Part shown: in pieces, positions 16,392-25,481 of the stretch
Numbering within the stretch: position 1 is the stretch's first letter
How the letters are laid out: each line of letters begins with the position of its first letter
NCBI RefSeq assembly: GCF_947499265.1
Contig: NZ_CANMNK010000001.1
Span: forward strand, 85,001-149,000
DNA length: 64,000 bases
Direction: 5' to 3'
Source: an uncultured Roseobacter sp.
Lineage (GTDB): Bacteria > Pseudomonadota > Alphaproteobacteria > Rhodobacterales > Rhodobacteraceae
Translations under genes and position numbers: made by a program
The notes under the pieces: generated by a model
Database searches by the model: none
Told to the model about the DNA's origin: nothing
Seen by the model: the letters and a program-made list of their open reading frames with translations, nothing else

Positions 16392-17228
16392 TTATGAAAG
16401 CCACCGCTTGCGGCGGCGATAGCTGCGCACGTCCCGGAAGGATTTGCGCCCTTCCTCCGACATGCCCAGATAGAATTCCTTGACGTCCGGATTTTCGCGC
16501 AGTTCAGCGGCGGGGCCGTCCATCACCACGCGGCCTGATTCCAGAATGTAGCCGTAATGCGCAAAACGCAGCGCCACATTGGTGTTCTGTTCCGCGAGCA
16601 GGAAGGTCACACCTTCGTTCTCGTTAACTGATTTCACGATCTCGAAAATCTGCTCCACCAGCTGTGGGGCGAGCCCCATGGAGGGTTCATCCAGCAGGAT
16701 CGTCTCTGGCCGCGACATCAGCGCGCGCCCGATGGCACACATCTGCTGTTCACCGCCCGAGGTATAGCCCGCCTGGCTTTTGCGGCGCTCTTTCAATCGG
16801 GGGAAATAACTATAGACAAGCTCCAGATCAGACTGGATCGCGGCATTGCCGTCGCGGCGCGTATAGGCGCCGGTCAGCAGATTTTCCTCAACCGTCAGAT
16901 GCTCAAAACAATGACGGCCTTCCATCACCTGCACGACACCGCGCTTCACGGTTTCCGCGGGATCCTGATGTTGGATGATCTCGCCACGGTAGCGGATCGA
17001 TCCTTTGGTTACCTCGCCGCGCTCGCTTGCCAGCAGGCCGGAAATCGCTTTGAGCGTCGTTGTCTTGCCCGCGCCATTCCCGCCCAGCAGGGCGGTGATC
17101 CCGCCTTTTGGCACATTCAGGCTCACACCTTTCAACACGAGGATCACATGATTGTAGATGACCTCGATATTGTTGACTTCCAGCACCGTGTCGGCGCTTG
17201 TGTCCTGTTCCTTGGCGGCGTCCAGCAT
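16392..17228 (-). CDS. livF: LivF-type ABC transporter ATP-binding protein
   Basis: This is the cytoplasmic ATPase (278 residues) of a branched-chain-amino-acid-type (HAAT) importer. Walker A is LLGGNGAGKTTT (about residues 48-57), the signature is YTSGGEQQM in place of the usual LSGGQQQ, Walker B is ILLDEPSMGLAP, and the switch histidine position is occupied by glutamine in LLAEQN, as usual for LivF. The C-terminus is extended by roughly 30 residues including a basic tail RRRKRW. The gene follows the binding-protein gene after a strong hairpin. In paa-type loci such transporters carry aromatic acids rather than leucine. Confidence 0.9.
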   Translation of the reverse strand: MLDAAKEQDTSADTVLEVNNIEVIYNHVILVLKGVSLNVPKGGITALLGGNGAGKTTTLKAISGLLASERGEVTKGSIRYRGEIIQHQDPAETVKRGVVQVMEGRHCFEHLTVEENLLTGAYTRRDGNAAIQSDLELVYSYFPRLKERRKSQAGYTSGGEQQMCAIGRALMSRPETILLDEPSMGLAPQLVEQIFEIVKSVNENEGVTFLLAEQNTNVALRFAHYGYILESGRVVMDGPAAELRENPDVKEFYLGMSEEGRKSFRDVRSYRRRKRWLS

Positions 17229-17259
17229 GGCGCGGTGACCTCAGTTTAGCGGAATGGAT

Positions 17260-17284
17260 GTCCCGGCGGCGATACCGCCGGGAC
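17260..17284 (-). other. Intercistronic hairpin after the binding-protein gene
   Basis: GTCCCGGCGG (17260-17269) and CCGCCGGGAC (17275-17284) form a perfect 10-bp stem with a 5-nt loop, 9 bases beyond the stop codon of the binding-protein gene. No T tract follows, so it is more likely to protect the upstream mRNA from 3' exonucleases or slow readthrough than to terminate. That would give the binding protein the higher level it usually needs. Confidence 0.65.
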
Positions 17285-17293
17285 CGTGTGGTT

Positions 17294-18577
17294 TTAGTTG
17301 CAGTTGGAGTCGATGTTGTTTTCCGCCTTATAGGCTGCGGAATCCTCATCGATCAGCGGCTGGATGACGCTCATATCGGTCGGCGCAAAATCCGAGATTT
17401 TCACGAATTTGCCCGCGCCCGCGTCCCATTGAGTCACGGCCACCATGCCTTCGCCCCCGTGGTTCTCACAGGACACGGAGAACGACGGGCCAAAGCCTGG
17501 CAGACCCGCGGCCGCCATCACCTCTTCGGTGATTTCCAGCGCTTCCATGCCATCGCGCATCTGACCCGAGGTGATATCAGCCACCCCATGGATCTCCTGC
17601 GCTTTTTTCACCGCTTCCGCCGCCAGCATGGCCGCATAGATCCCGCGGTTGTAGGGTACCGTCCCCAGTTGATCGCCTGCACCGGCGGTTTTGCCGGTCT
17701 CGACCACATATTTCTGCAGATCATCGTACAGCGGGAAATCACTGCCCACCGCCGTCAGCGCCAGCGCCTTGAAGCCATTGGCCTTGTCGCCCGCAGGCTG
17801 CACGTCGATCTCAGCGCCCGACCACCAGATGCCGATGAAATTCTCCATCGGGAAGCGGATGTTCGCGGCTTCCTGCACCGCCACCTGGTTCATCACGCCC
17901 CAGCCGTACATGATCACATTGTCCGGCTTTTCCCGGCGGATCTGCAGCCACTGTGACTTCTGCTCCTGACCGGGATGGTCTACCGCCAGCAGGCTCAGTT
18001 CAAACCCATGCTTTTCGGAAAGCTTCTCCAGCGTCCGGATGGGCTCCTTGCCATAGGCGGAGTTGTGATAGACCAGCGCGATTTTCTTGCCGGAAATGTC
18101 GCCGCCGTTCACCTCGAGAATGTGATTGATCGCGGCGGACGCACCGTTCCAGTAGTTGGCCGGATAGTTGAAAACATGGCTGAACACGTCGCCGTTGGCC
18201 GCTGATGTCCGGCCATAGCCCATGGAGTGGATCGGGATGTCATCTGCCGTGGCTTTGGGGATCAGCTGATAGGTGATGCCGGTGGAAAGCGGCTGGTACA
18301 CCAAAGCGCCTTCACCTTTGGTGCTTTCGTAGCATTCCACACCTTTTTCAGTGTTGTAACCGGTTTCGCACTCCAGCACGCGGGCAGCCACGCCACCGAT
18401 GCCGCCATCGCGCTCATTGAGCAGCGTGAAATAGTCCGCGTAGCCATCCGCAAACGGAATACCACCCGCAGCGTAGGGCCCGGTGCGGTAGCTCAGCGAT
18501 GGGAAAACAAGATCCGCCATCACGGGGCTTGCTGCCATCAGGCCGGCCACGGCCATTGTTCCTAGTCTATACTTCAT
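17294..18577 (-). CDS. Periplasmic binding protein of the liv-type transporter
   Basis: This 427-residue solute receptor has a signal peptide at about residues 1-21 (AVAGLMAASPVMA) and the Peripla_BP_6 (leucine/aromatic-acid-binding) fold. Typical stretches are YRTGPYAAGG, NERDGGIGG, ALVYHNSAYGKEPI and NRGIYAAMLAAEAV. There are four cysteines, likely two disulfides in the mature protein. GGGAGG stands about 8 bases before the ATG. It is the usual companion of a LivF with PaaK-like and long-chain acyl-CoA ligases, which suggests a hydrophobic or aromatic acid as ligand instead of amino acids. Confidence 0.88.
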   Translation of the reverse strand: MKYRLGTMAVAGLMAASPVMADLVFPSLSYRTGPYAAGGIPFADGYADYFTLLNERDGGIGGVAARVLECETGYNTEKGVECYESTKGEGALVYQPLSTGITYQLIPKATADDIPIHSMGYGRTSAANGDVFSHVFNYPANYWNGASAAINHILEVNGGDISGKKIALVYHNSAYGKEPIRTLEKLSEKHGFELSLLAVDHPGQEQKSQWLQIRREKPDNVIMYGWGVMNQVAVQEAANIRFPMENFIGIWWSGAEIDVQPAGDKANGFKALALTAVGSDFPLYDDLQKYVVETGKTAGAGDQLGTVPYNRGIYAAMLAAEAVKKAQEIHGVADITSGQMRDGMEALEITEEVMAAAGLPGFGPSFSVSCENHGGEGMVAVTQWDAGAGKFVKISDFAPTDMSVIQPLIDEDSAAYKAENNIDSNCN

Positions 18578-18664
18578 CGGTGTTACCTCCCTTGGTGTTT
18601 GTCCGATGTCCCGGTTGCCCGGGGTCTTGTCGCGGGTTTGCCCGCCGTTATTCTGTGGCCCGCC

Positions 18665-19741
18665 CTAATGCGGGAAGGGCCACAATCTCAGTTTCTCCTT
18701 GGCAACGCGCCAAAGCTGCGCCAGCCCATGCGGTTCCGCGATCAGAAAGACCACAATCAGACCGCCCACGATCACGAGGTTGAGATGCGCCACGATGTCC
18801 GTGGGCCAGCCCAGCCAGTCCACGCCGATGATTTTCAACAGCACCGGCAAGAGCACCAGAAAGGCCGCCCCGGCAAAGGAACCAAAGATCGACCCCAGCC
18901 CGCCGATGATGATCATGAATAGGACGAGGAAAGACTTAGTAATGCCAAAGACTTCACCCACTTCCACAGCTCCCAGATAGACCGCGAAAAAGAGCGCGCC
19001 GCTGATCCCGACAAAGAAGGACGACACGGCAAAGGCCGTCAGCTTGGCTTTGAGCGGGTTCACCCCGATGATTTCGGCAGCGATGTCCATATCCCGGATC
19101 GCCATCCACTGCCGCCCGACCGACCCACGCGTCAGGTTGCGCGCAACCACAGCCGACAGCACCGTAAAGATCAGACAGAATAGATAGGTGGCCCAGGCTT
19201 CGGTATTCGGACCGGTGATCAGAATGCCGAAAGTGTCACGTTCAGGCGCGTTGATCTGACCTGACGCGGAGTAGTTGTAAAACCAGGAAACCCTGTTGAA
19301 CAACCACACAAGGAAAAACTGCGCGGCCAGCGTCGCCACCGCCAGATAAAAGCCCTTGATCCGCAAAGACGGCAGGCCAAAGAGCACACCCACCATGGCC
19401 GTGATCCCGCCCGCCAGCAGCACGTGGATGAACATGCTGACCTCGGGAAAGCTGGTCATCAGCTTGTAGCAGGCATAGGCGCCCACAGCCATGAACCCGC
19501 CGGTGCCAAGCGAGACCTGCCCGCAATAGCCCACCAGAATATTCAACCCAATCGCCGCAATCGCGTAGATCAGAAACGGCATGAAGATCGAATTCACCCA
19601 GTAGTCATTGACCATGAACGGGATGACAAAGATCGCCACAAACAGCACCGCATAATACCGCCACCGGTCGAATTTAATCGGAAACGTCTGACTGTCCTGC
19701 GGATAGGTCGTGCTGAAATCCCCGGCTTCACGATAGAACAT
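18665..19741 (-). CDS. livM: LivM-type ABC transporter permease
   Basis: This 358-residue inner-membrane permease has about ten hydrophobic segments. The family landmarks LNILVGYCGQVSLGTGGFMAVGAY (near residue 65, quoted in part), FGLPSLRIKGFYLAVATLA and RNLTRGSVGRQWMAIRDMDIAAEIIGVN (the cytoplasmic coupling loop) are all present. GAGGAG precedes the ATG. In contrast to most liv operons, it is separated from livH by 566 bases that contain a gene on the opposite strand. Confidence 0.92.
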   Translation of the reverse strand: MFYREAGDFSTTYPQDSQTFPIKFDRWRYYAVLFVAIFVIPFMVNDYWVNSIFMPFLIYAIAAIGLNILVGYCGQVSLGTGGFMAVGAYACYKLMTSFPEVSMFIHVLLAGGITAMVGVLFGLPSLRIKGFYLAVATLAAQFFLVWLFNRVSWFYNYSASGQINAPERDTFGILITGPNTEAWATYLFCLIFTVLSAVVARNLTRGSVGRQWMAIRDMDIAAEIIGVNPLKAKLTAFAVSSFFVGISGALFFAVYLGAVEVGEVFGITKSFLVLFMIIIGGLGSIFGSFAGAAFLVLLPVLLKIIGVDWLGWPTDIVAHLNLVIVGGLIVVFLIAEPHGLAQLWRVAKEKLRLWPFPH

Positions 19742-19947
19742 CTAACGTCTCCTCATTCGAAACCTGAACCATGTGACGCACACCAGCGCATCCGACCCCG
19801 ATGTTTCTCTTGGCTAAAAATATCCCGGGGTCTGGGGCAGCGCCCCAGCCGCAAGCCGCATTAACCACTTCACAATCTTTCACGCTTTTTCCCAATTCTG
19901 CCCCATTTGCACGTGCAAAACCGCTCCGGTGGGAAGGAGTGGACGAC

Positions 19948-20286
19948 ATGACGGCGATCCTCAAGGAATTGCGCGACCTCGATGCGCAGTTGGCGCGCGG
20001 CGATATCACCGACGCGGCATATATGGCGCAACGCGCAGCCTTGATCGACAGTGTCGACGTCGTGGAACCCGAATTTGTTACGACAGGCGCAGCTGTATCC
20101 GAACCCGTTCCGCAAAAGTCGGGCGCGACGCTCTGGGGTCTTGGCCTCATCATCTGTCTGGCCGTACTGGGGACCTGCCTGTGTCTGGCCATGCTGACCT
20201 TCGCAGATTTCAATCTCGCGCTGACCCTCGGCGTGACAGTGCTGGCCGCACTGACCGTCGCGCTCTTCCGCAATCTGGAAGAATAA
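19948..20286 (+). CDS. Small membrane protein with SHOCT-like N-terminus, antisense inside the liv operon
   Basis: This 112-residue protein begins with a short amphipathic helix whose pattern (LKELRDLDAQLARGDITDAAYMAQR) resembles the SHOCT/CcmI-type oligomerisation motif. A variable linker and two hydrophobic helices (about residues 59-81 and 86-104) follow. AAGGAG lies 8 bases before the ATG, which supports real translation. The gene is on the plus strand between livM and livH, both on the minus strand, so the liv transcript would cross it in antisense. The function is unknown. The high quality of the ribosome site and coherent topology argue against a chance frame. Confidence 0.65.
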   Translation: MTAILKELRDLDAQLARGDITDAAYMAQRAALIDSVDVVEPEFVTTGAAVSEPVPQKSGATLWGLGLIICLAVLGTCLCLAMLTFADFNLALTLGVTVLAALTVALFRNLEE

Positions 20287-20307
20287 ACGCCGCACACCAT
20301 GGACGTG

Positions 20308-21297
20308 TCACACGCGTTCAATGATCTTCTCCCCAAAAAGCCCCTGCGGTCGGAACACCAGAAACAAAAGCGCCAGCATATAGGCAAACCAATTCTCTGT
20401 CGCACCGCCCAGATAGGGGGCACCGATCAGGAACTCGAAAAGCTTCTCGCCCACCCCAATGATCAACCCGCCGATGATCGCGCCGGGAATGGACGTGAAC
20501 CCGCCCAGCATCAGCACCGGCAGCGCCTTCAAGGCAATCAGCGACAGTGAGAACTGAACGCCGGATTTTGCGCCCCACATGATCCCCGCGACCAGGGCCA
20601 CAAACCCCGCGAGCGACCAGACCAGGATCCAGATGAAGTTCAGCGACACGCCCACCGACAGCGCCGCCTGATGGTCATCGGCCACCGCACGCATCGCGCG
20701 GCCCTGCTTGGTGTATTGTGCAAACATCACCAAGGCGGCAACCAGAATGATCGCTACAACACTTGCCACGATATCCAGATTGTCGATGAAAAAGCCGTAG
20801 CCAAACCAACCATAGGTCGTCTCATCAATCGCGATATTGATCCCTTGTGGCAGACCGACATCGAGCGTCTTGATGTCGGAGCCCCACATCAGATCGCCCA
20901 CCCCTTCGAGGAAATAGGCCAGACCAATGGTCGCCATGAAGAGGATGATCGGTTCCTGCCCCACGAGGTACCTGAAGATGAACCGCTGCACCATCCAGGC
21001 CAGCAGCACCATCACCCCGATGGTCAGAAGGATCGCGGCAAAGGCCGGAATGTTCCAGCCAAAGTAATGGATGTCGGTGCCGAAGATTGCATTGATCAGA
21101 TGCGCAAACGGTACCTGACCGTTCATGATCCCATACAACGTCATGGCGGCAAAAAGCGCCATGACCCCCTGGGCAAAGTTGAAAATGCCGCTGGCCTTGT
21201 AGATCAGTACAAAGCCAAGCGCCACCAACGCGTAGAGTACCCCCGCCATCAACCCGTTGAGGAAAACTTCAATGGTAAAGGCGAGTTGCTCAGGCAT
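20308..21297 (-). CDS. livH: LivH-type ABC transporter permease
   Basis: This 329-residue permease with about eight membrane helices is the partner of LivM. Characteristic segments are NGLMAGVLYALVALGFVLIYKASGIFNFAQG at the N-terminus (quoted in part), RAMRAVADDHQAALSVGV (coupling loop) and a glycine-rich GGFTSIPGAIIGG. The ATG overlaps the stop codon of the preceding secreted-protein gene as TGATG, indicating translational coupling. Its 3' end faces the small antisense membrane gene with 21 bases between stops. Confidence 0.93.
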   Translation of the reverse strand: MPEQLAFTIEVFLNGLMAGVLYALVALGFVLIYKASGIFNFAQGVMALFAAMTLYGIMNGQVPFAHLINAIFGTDIHYFGWNIPAFAAILLTIGVMVLLAWMVQRFIFRYLVGQEPIILFMATIGLAYFLEGVGDLMWGSDIKTLDVGLPQGINIAIDETTYGWFGYGFFIDNLDIVASVVAIILVAALVMFAQYTKQGRAMRAVADDHQAALSVGVSLNFIWILVWSLAGFVALVAGIMWGAKSGVQFSLSLIALKALPVLMLGGFTSIPGAIIGGLIIGVGEKLFEFLIGAPYLGGATENWFAYMLALLFLVFRPQGLFGEKIIERV

Positions 21298-21902
21298 CAG
21301 TCGGTCTTTCTTTCAAACAGTGCACGGGTGTGTTCGCGTTCCGGCTGGTAGGAGACCTTGAGCCGCGTCAAGCCCGCCGCACTGAGGTTCCAGTTCAGCG
21401 TAATCTCCGTGACCCGCCCGTCTTCGCGGGGCGCGGCCAGAAACACGGCGGCGTAGGCGCGTGGCATATCCCGCTGGGAAAGGGGCTCAAACGGTGCGGT
21501 TGCCACGAAGTCCGCCCCTTCGGTCGCGCGCCAGCTTTTATAGGCTGTCACCAGGTCCGAAAAAGTCAGGTCGGTCAGCAACAATTCACACGACGGGAAT
21601 TGATCGCCATAAACCACCGCGATGTTGGGTGTCGGGGTGGTGCGGTAGCCCAGCGTCACCTGCGTCAACTCACTCGCCGCAAACCGCGAGCTGACCGATG
21701 CTGGAATGGCGCTTAACGTCTCCGGGTCGAGCGTATTGGGATCGTTCAGATAGCCCGTGCAGTAGTCCTGGAAAATAGCGCAGGTCTGTTCCAACGCCGG
21801 TATTGGGGTGGCGCAGAATTCGGCACTCGCCGCCTCCGCCTCGTTGCCGCTGAGCATCGCTCCGCCCATCACAAAAAGGCCAGTCATCCAATATTTCATC
21901 AT
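21297..21902 (-). CDS. Small secreted protein of unknown function in the liv operon
   Basis: This 201-residue protein has a signal peptide (MTGLFVMGGAMLSGNEAEA) probably cut near residue 25. The mature part has four cysteines (EFCAT, QTCAIF, DYCTG, PSCELL), likely paired in disulfides. No family is recognised. GGAG at 7 bases precedes the first of two ATGs. The stop codon overlaps the livH start as TGATG, so it is certainly part of the operon and translated in step with the permease. A second small secreted protein lies upstream. Both may be accessory periplasmic components of uptake. Confidence 0.72.
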   Translation of the reverse strand: MMKYWMTGLFVMGGAMLSGNEAEAASAEFCATPIPALEQTCAIFQDYCTGYLNDPNTLDPETLSAIPASVSSRFAASELTQVTLGYRTTPTPNIAVVYGDQFPSCELLLTDLTFSDLVTAYKSWRATEGADFVATAPFEPLSQRDMPRAYAAVFLAAPREDGRVTEITLNWNLSAAGLTRLKVSYQPEREHTRALFERKTD

Positions 21903-22081
21903 GTCGTATCTCCAAACTGGTTAAAGGCACCAGCCGAATCCACACGCGAAAGGAGCATTTCAGACCAAGCGGTACCGCACACCGTGCATCGATGTGATGC
22001 CATAGTTATATCGGCAAAAAACCGCCGGGTCACTGAAAGACCGACATGCGTCATACAAAGACCCGCGATATGCACGTGAAA

Positions 22082-22582
22082 TTAGCTTTCAAGGTATGTC
22101 TCCAGCACGGAATAGGTGCCCGCATGCACCCCTTCCAGCACCAGCGTGACCCGCAAACGCGGCTCAATCCATTCAAGACTTGACAAAACTGTGGCGGTCC
22201 TCTCCCGCGCCATCTCGTACCGTTCCGTCCGCACCTGTGCTGCGATCCAACCGGCAATCTCGCCCCGATCCACAATGTCACCGGACACGGAACACAGGCG
22301 GTCCCCATCAAAAAGCGGTGCAGGGTCGAGGATAACGACATCTCCCTCAGCCGTCGGCCCATAGGCCCTGGCGTCCTTTGAAAACATGTCAGGCAGTTGC
22401 GCGTATTTGATCCAGTTCAGATCGGTCAGAACCGCCGGCGAAAATGCCTCAAAAGCATCGAGGCATCGCGACTGGAAAGTCTCCCATGCGTCCGCGCGAA
22501 CGCCACCTTGAGGCGCCGATGCCATTAGAAACGCGGCGGATGTTGCAAAAACCATTCCGCATCGTCGCGCAAGCGACGTCAT
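22082..22582 (-). CDS. Second small secreted protein of unknown function in the liv operon
   Basis: This protein has about 166 residues. The start chosen gives a classical signal peptide (LARRCGMVFATSAAFLMASA, cleaved after RADA). Two earlier in-frame starts exist, an ATG at 22627 that overlaps the livG stop and a GTG at 22636, so translation may be coupled to livG with a longer N-terminus. The mature protein holds two cysteines (SRCLDAF and DRLCSVSG). Its aromatic and acidic composition gives no known family. It is followed by a 179-base gap before the other secreted protein. The two resemble each other in size and export but not obviously in sequence. Confidence 0.62.
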   Translation of the reverse strand: MTSLARRCGMVFATSAAFLMASAPQGGVRADAWETFQSRCLDAFEAFSPAVLTDLNWIKYAQLPDMFSKDARAYGPTAEGDVVILDPAPLFDGDRLCSVSGDIVDRGEIAGWIAAQVRTERYEMARERTATVLSSLEWIEPRLRVTLVLEGVHAGTYSVLETYLES

Positions 22583-22619
22583 GCCGGTGCCGGGTCGAGG
22601 CACATTTGGCCGTGCGACA

Positions 22620-23438
22620 TCAATCATGGCTGACACCCAGATAAGCGTCGATCACATCCTGATTGTTGCGCACCTCATCAGGTGTGCCGTCGCCGATCTT
22701 CTTGCCATAATCCATCACAACCACACGGTCGCTCAGGTCCATGACAACCCCCATGTCGTGCTCGATCAGCGCAATCGTCGTGCCGAACTCATCGTTCACG
22801 TCAAGAATAAAGCGGCTCATGTCCTCTTTTTCCTCGACATTCATGCCCGCCATCGGCTCATCTAGCAGCAGAAGAGACGGTTCGGCGGCCAAGGCCCGTG
22901 CCAGTTCCACGCGCTTTTTCAAACCATAGGGCAGACGGGCGACAGGGGTCTTGCGGATCGCCTGAATTTCCAGAAAATCAATGATCTTTTCGGCGAATTC
23001 CCGGTTTTCGGTTTCTTCCTGTTCCGCCTTGCCGAACCAAAGAGACTGCGCCCAAAGCCCGGTTTTCATCTTGGTCAGCCGCCCGGTCATCACATTATCG
23101 AGCACCGACATCCCTTCAAAAAGCGCGATGTTCTGGAAGGTGCGGGCAATGCCTTGCTGCGCCACCTGATAGGGCTTCATCTGTGGCCGCGGGCTGCCCT
23201 TGTAGAACACCTGCCCCTCCTGCGGGACATAGAAGCCGGAAATCACGTTGAGCATAGAGGATTTGCCCGCCCCGTTCGGACCGATGATCGCGCGGATCTC
23301 CCCTTCGCGAATATCAAAGGAAATGTCCTTGATCGCCTCCACCCCGCCAAACCGCAGCGTGATATTCTTCATCTCCATCACCACGCCACCAATCTTGCGA
23401 CCGTCTTCGGTGGTGTATCCTTCGGTCTGATCAAGCAT
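22620..23438 (-). CDS. livG: LivG-type ABC transporter ATP-binding protein
   Basis: This is the second ATPase (272 residues) of the importer. Walker A is IIGPNGAGKSSM, the Q loop lies in RTFQNIALFEGMSV, the signature is degenerate (LPYGLKKRVELARAL), Walker B is LLLLDEPMAGMN and the switch histidine is in LIEHDMGVVM. The alternating LivG/LivF style, with histidine here and glutamine in LivF, supports the pairing. The ATG start is preferred to a TTG five codons earlier; neither has a strong ribosome site. It lies 72 bases after the acyl-CoA synthetase and probably shares its transcript. Confidence 0.92.
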   Translation of the reverse strand: MLDQTEGYTTEDGRKIGGVVMEMKNITLRFGGVEAIKDISFDIREGEIRAIIGPNGAGKSSMLNVISGFYVPQEGQVFYKGSPRPQMKPYQVAQQGIARTFQNIALFEGMSVLDNVMTGRLTKMKTGLWAQSLWFGKAEQEETENREFAEKIIDFLEIQAIRKTPVARLPYGLKKRVELARALAAEPSLLLLDEPMAGMNVEEKEDMSRFILDVNDEFGTTIALIEHDMGVVMDLSDRVVVMDYGKKIGDGTPDEVRNNQDVIDAYLGVSHD

Positions 23439-23510
23439 GATGAACTCTCGCAATAGTTGCGGCCAAACGGGATGGTGGGCGGGGCGATGGCGCAGCCGAG
23501 CGTCGTTCCA

Positions 23511-25481
23511 TCATTCCGCCGCCATCTTCTGCGCAATCGCCTCTACTGCTGCCGACCGCACTTCCAGCGTCGCCGATATCGACCCTTTGCGCCCATCCTC
23601 ATAGGTCACCTCAGTGACCGTGCTCACGGATGTCGATCCATCATAAAGTGCTGCGATGATATCCGCGTATTTCTCCTCGATGATCCGACGGCGTACCTTG
23701 CGGGTTCGGGTCAGCTCACCATCATCCGCATCTAACTCCTTGTGCAGCACGACAAACCGGTGGATCTGACACCCTGACAGCATATCATCCTGCGCCACCG
23801 AACGGTTCACCTCCTCAACATGGCCCTGGATCGTATCCATAACTTGGCTGTGCCGCGCCAACTCCTGATAAGAGGCATAGCCAATGTTGTTGCGTTCTGC
23901 CCAATTGCCCACGGCTGTGAGGTCGATGTTGATGAAGGCGGTACACTCATCCCGCCCATTGCCAAAAACCACGGCCTCGAGAATGTTGGGGAAAAACTTG
24001 AGCTTGTTCTCCACGTATTTCGGCGCAAAAAGCGCCCCGCTGGCCATCTGCCCCACATCCTTGGCGCGATCAATAATCCGCAGATGCCCGGTCTTTTCCT
24101 CGATAAACCCGGCGTCACCTGTCGCGACCCATCCTTCCGCGTCCTTGGTATCTGCCGTGCTTTCGGCGTTTTTGTAATACTCCACAAACACACCCGGGCT
24201 GCGGTAGAAGACTTCCCCATTCTCGGCGATTTTCAATTCCACACCCGGACAGCAGACGCCCACGGTATCGCTGCGCACTTCGCCATCGGGCTGTGCCGTG
24301 ATGAAAACCGTGGCCTCTGTCTGGCCATATAGCTGTTTCAGGTTGATCCCCAGGGATCGGTAGAAATCAAATATCTCCGGTCCGATCGCTTCCCCCGCCG
24401 TATACCCCACACGCACGCGGCTGAACCCAAGCGTGTTTTTCAACGGTCCATAGATAAATAGCTCGCCGAGGTTATACTTGAACCTGTCCCATTGGCTGAC
24501 CGGCTCCCCATCCAGAATGGCGGGACCCACCTTGCGCGCATGCGCCATGCAGATGTCGAAAAGCCATTTCTTGAAACGGCCCGCGTCTTCCATGCGGATC
24601 ATCACATTGGTCAGCTGTGTCTCGAACACCCTCGGCGGCGCAAAATAATAGGTTGGCCCGATCTCCCGCAGATCGGTGTGCATCGTATCCGCGCTTTCCG
24701 GGCAATTGGTGCAGAATCCGGTCCACATCGCCTGACCGACCGAAAAAATAAAATCCCCAACCCAGGCCATCGGCAGATAGGCCAGAATATCATCCGTCTG
24801 CCGCAGATCATCGAACTCCGAGGACGACTTCGAGGTCTCGATCACATTGCGGTTGCTCAGGACCACGCCTTTGGGCTTGCCCGTCGTGCCCGACGTATAG
24901 AGCATCACGCAGGTGCTGTCGTAGGTCAGTTTCTCCTGGCGGGCGGTCAACTCCCCCAAAAGCTCATCCCGCTTGGCGCGTCCGGCATCCTGCACATGGG
25001 AATACTGGTGCAGCTTGGCATGGTCGTATTTCCGCAATCCGCGCGGATCAAGATAGATCATCTGCTCGAATGTCGGCAACTGATCCTGGATCTCAATAAC
25101 CTTATCCACCTGCTCCTGATCGCCCACGATCACGAACCGTGCGCCGCAGTGGCCCAGCACGTAGGCCATCTCTTCCGCAACCGCATCCTGATAGAGCGGT
25201 ACCGGGATTGCACCCACCATTTCCGCCGCCACCATGGACCAGTAAAGCTTGGGCCGGTTCCGCCCGATGATCGCAACGAAATCACCTTCCCTGGCGCCCA
25301 GATCGATCAACCCCAGCGCCAGCGCCTCAATCTCTTCGAGCGTTTCGCGCCAGGTCCACGACTGCCAAATGCCGTATTCCTTTTCGCGATACGCCGGGGC
25401 ATTCGCGAATTCCGTGGCATTGCGGTGCAAAAGCGCCGGGACGGACTGCGGTCCGCTGGCGCCCTCTGTGCGATTATTCAA
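23511..25481 (-). CDS. Long-chain-type acyl-CoA synthetase (AMP-forming)
   Basis: This 656-residue adenylate-forming enzyme activates a carboxylic acid, probably the compound brought in by the transporter it leads. The P-loop is YTSGTTGKPKGVV (about residue 195), the A5 region is QLYGQTEATVF, followed by ATGDAGFIEE (A7) and IIDRAKDVGQMASG in the A8 region. Length and insertions match the FACS/Faa-like group found with liv genes. The start is most likely a TTG: GGGAGG stands exactly 7 bases before it, while the longer frame has no ribosome site. It is the first gene of the minus-strand liv operon; the promoter must lie in the AT-rich 239-base gap shared with the divergent kinase gene. Confidence 0.88.
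   Translation of the reverse strand: MNNRTEGASGPQSVPALLHRNATEFANAPAYREKEYGIWQSWTWRETLEEIEALALGLIDLGAREGDFVAIIGRNRPKLYWSMVAAEMVGAIPVPLYQDAVAEEMAYVLGHCGARFVIVGDQEQVDKVIEIQDQLPTFEQMIYLDPRGLRKYDHAKLHQYSHVQDAGRAKRDELLGELTARQEKLTYDSTCVMLYTSGTTGKPKGVVLSNRNVIETSKSSSEFDDLRQTDDILAYLPMAWVGDFIFSVGQAMWTGFCTNCPESADTMHTDLREIGPTYYFAPPRVFETQLTNVMIRMEDAGRFKKWLFDICMAHARKVGPAILDGEPVSQWDRFKYNLGELFIYGPLKNTLGFSRVRVGYTAGEAIGPEIFDFYRSLGINLKQLYGQTEATVFITAQPDGEVRSDTVGVCCPGVELKIAENGEVFYRSPGVFVEYYKNAESTADTKDAEGWVATGDAGFIEEKTGHLRIIDRAKDVGQMASGALFAPKYVENKLKFFPNILEAVVFGNGRDECTAFINIDLTAVGNWAERNNIGYASYQELARHSQVMDTIQGHVEEVNRSVAQDDMLSGCQIHRFVVLHKELDADDGELTRTRKVRRRIIEEKYADIIAALYDGSTSVSTVTEVTYEDGRKGSISATLEVRSAAVEAIAQKMAAE

Noticed and set aside
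16903-17349. Long alternative frames inside livF and many other genes
   Set aside because: These arise from high GC content; their translations are rich in Arg, Gly, Ala and His and show no domain, whereas the opposite or shifted frame encodes a clear family.
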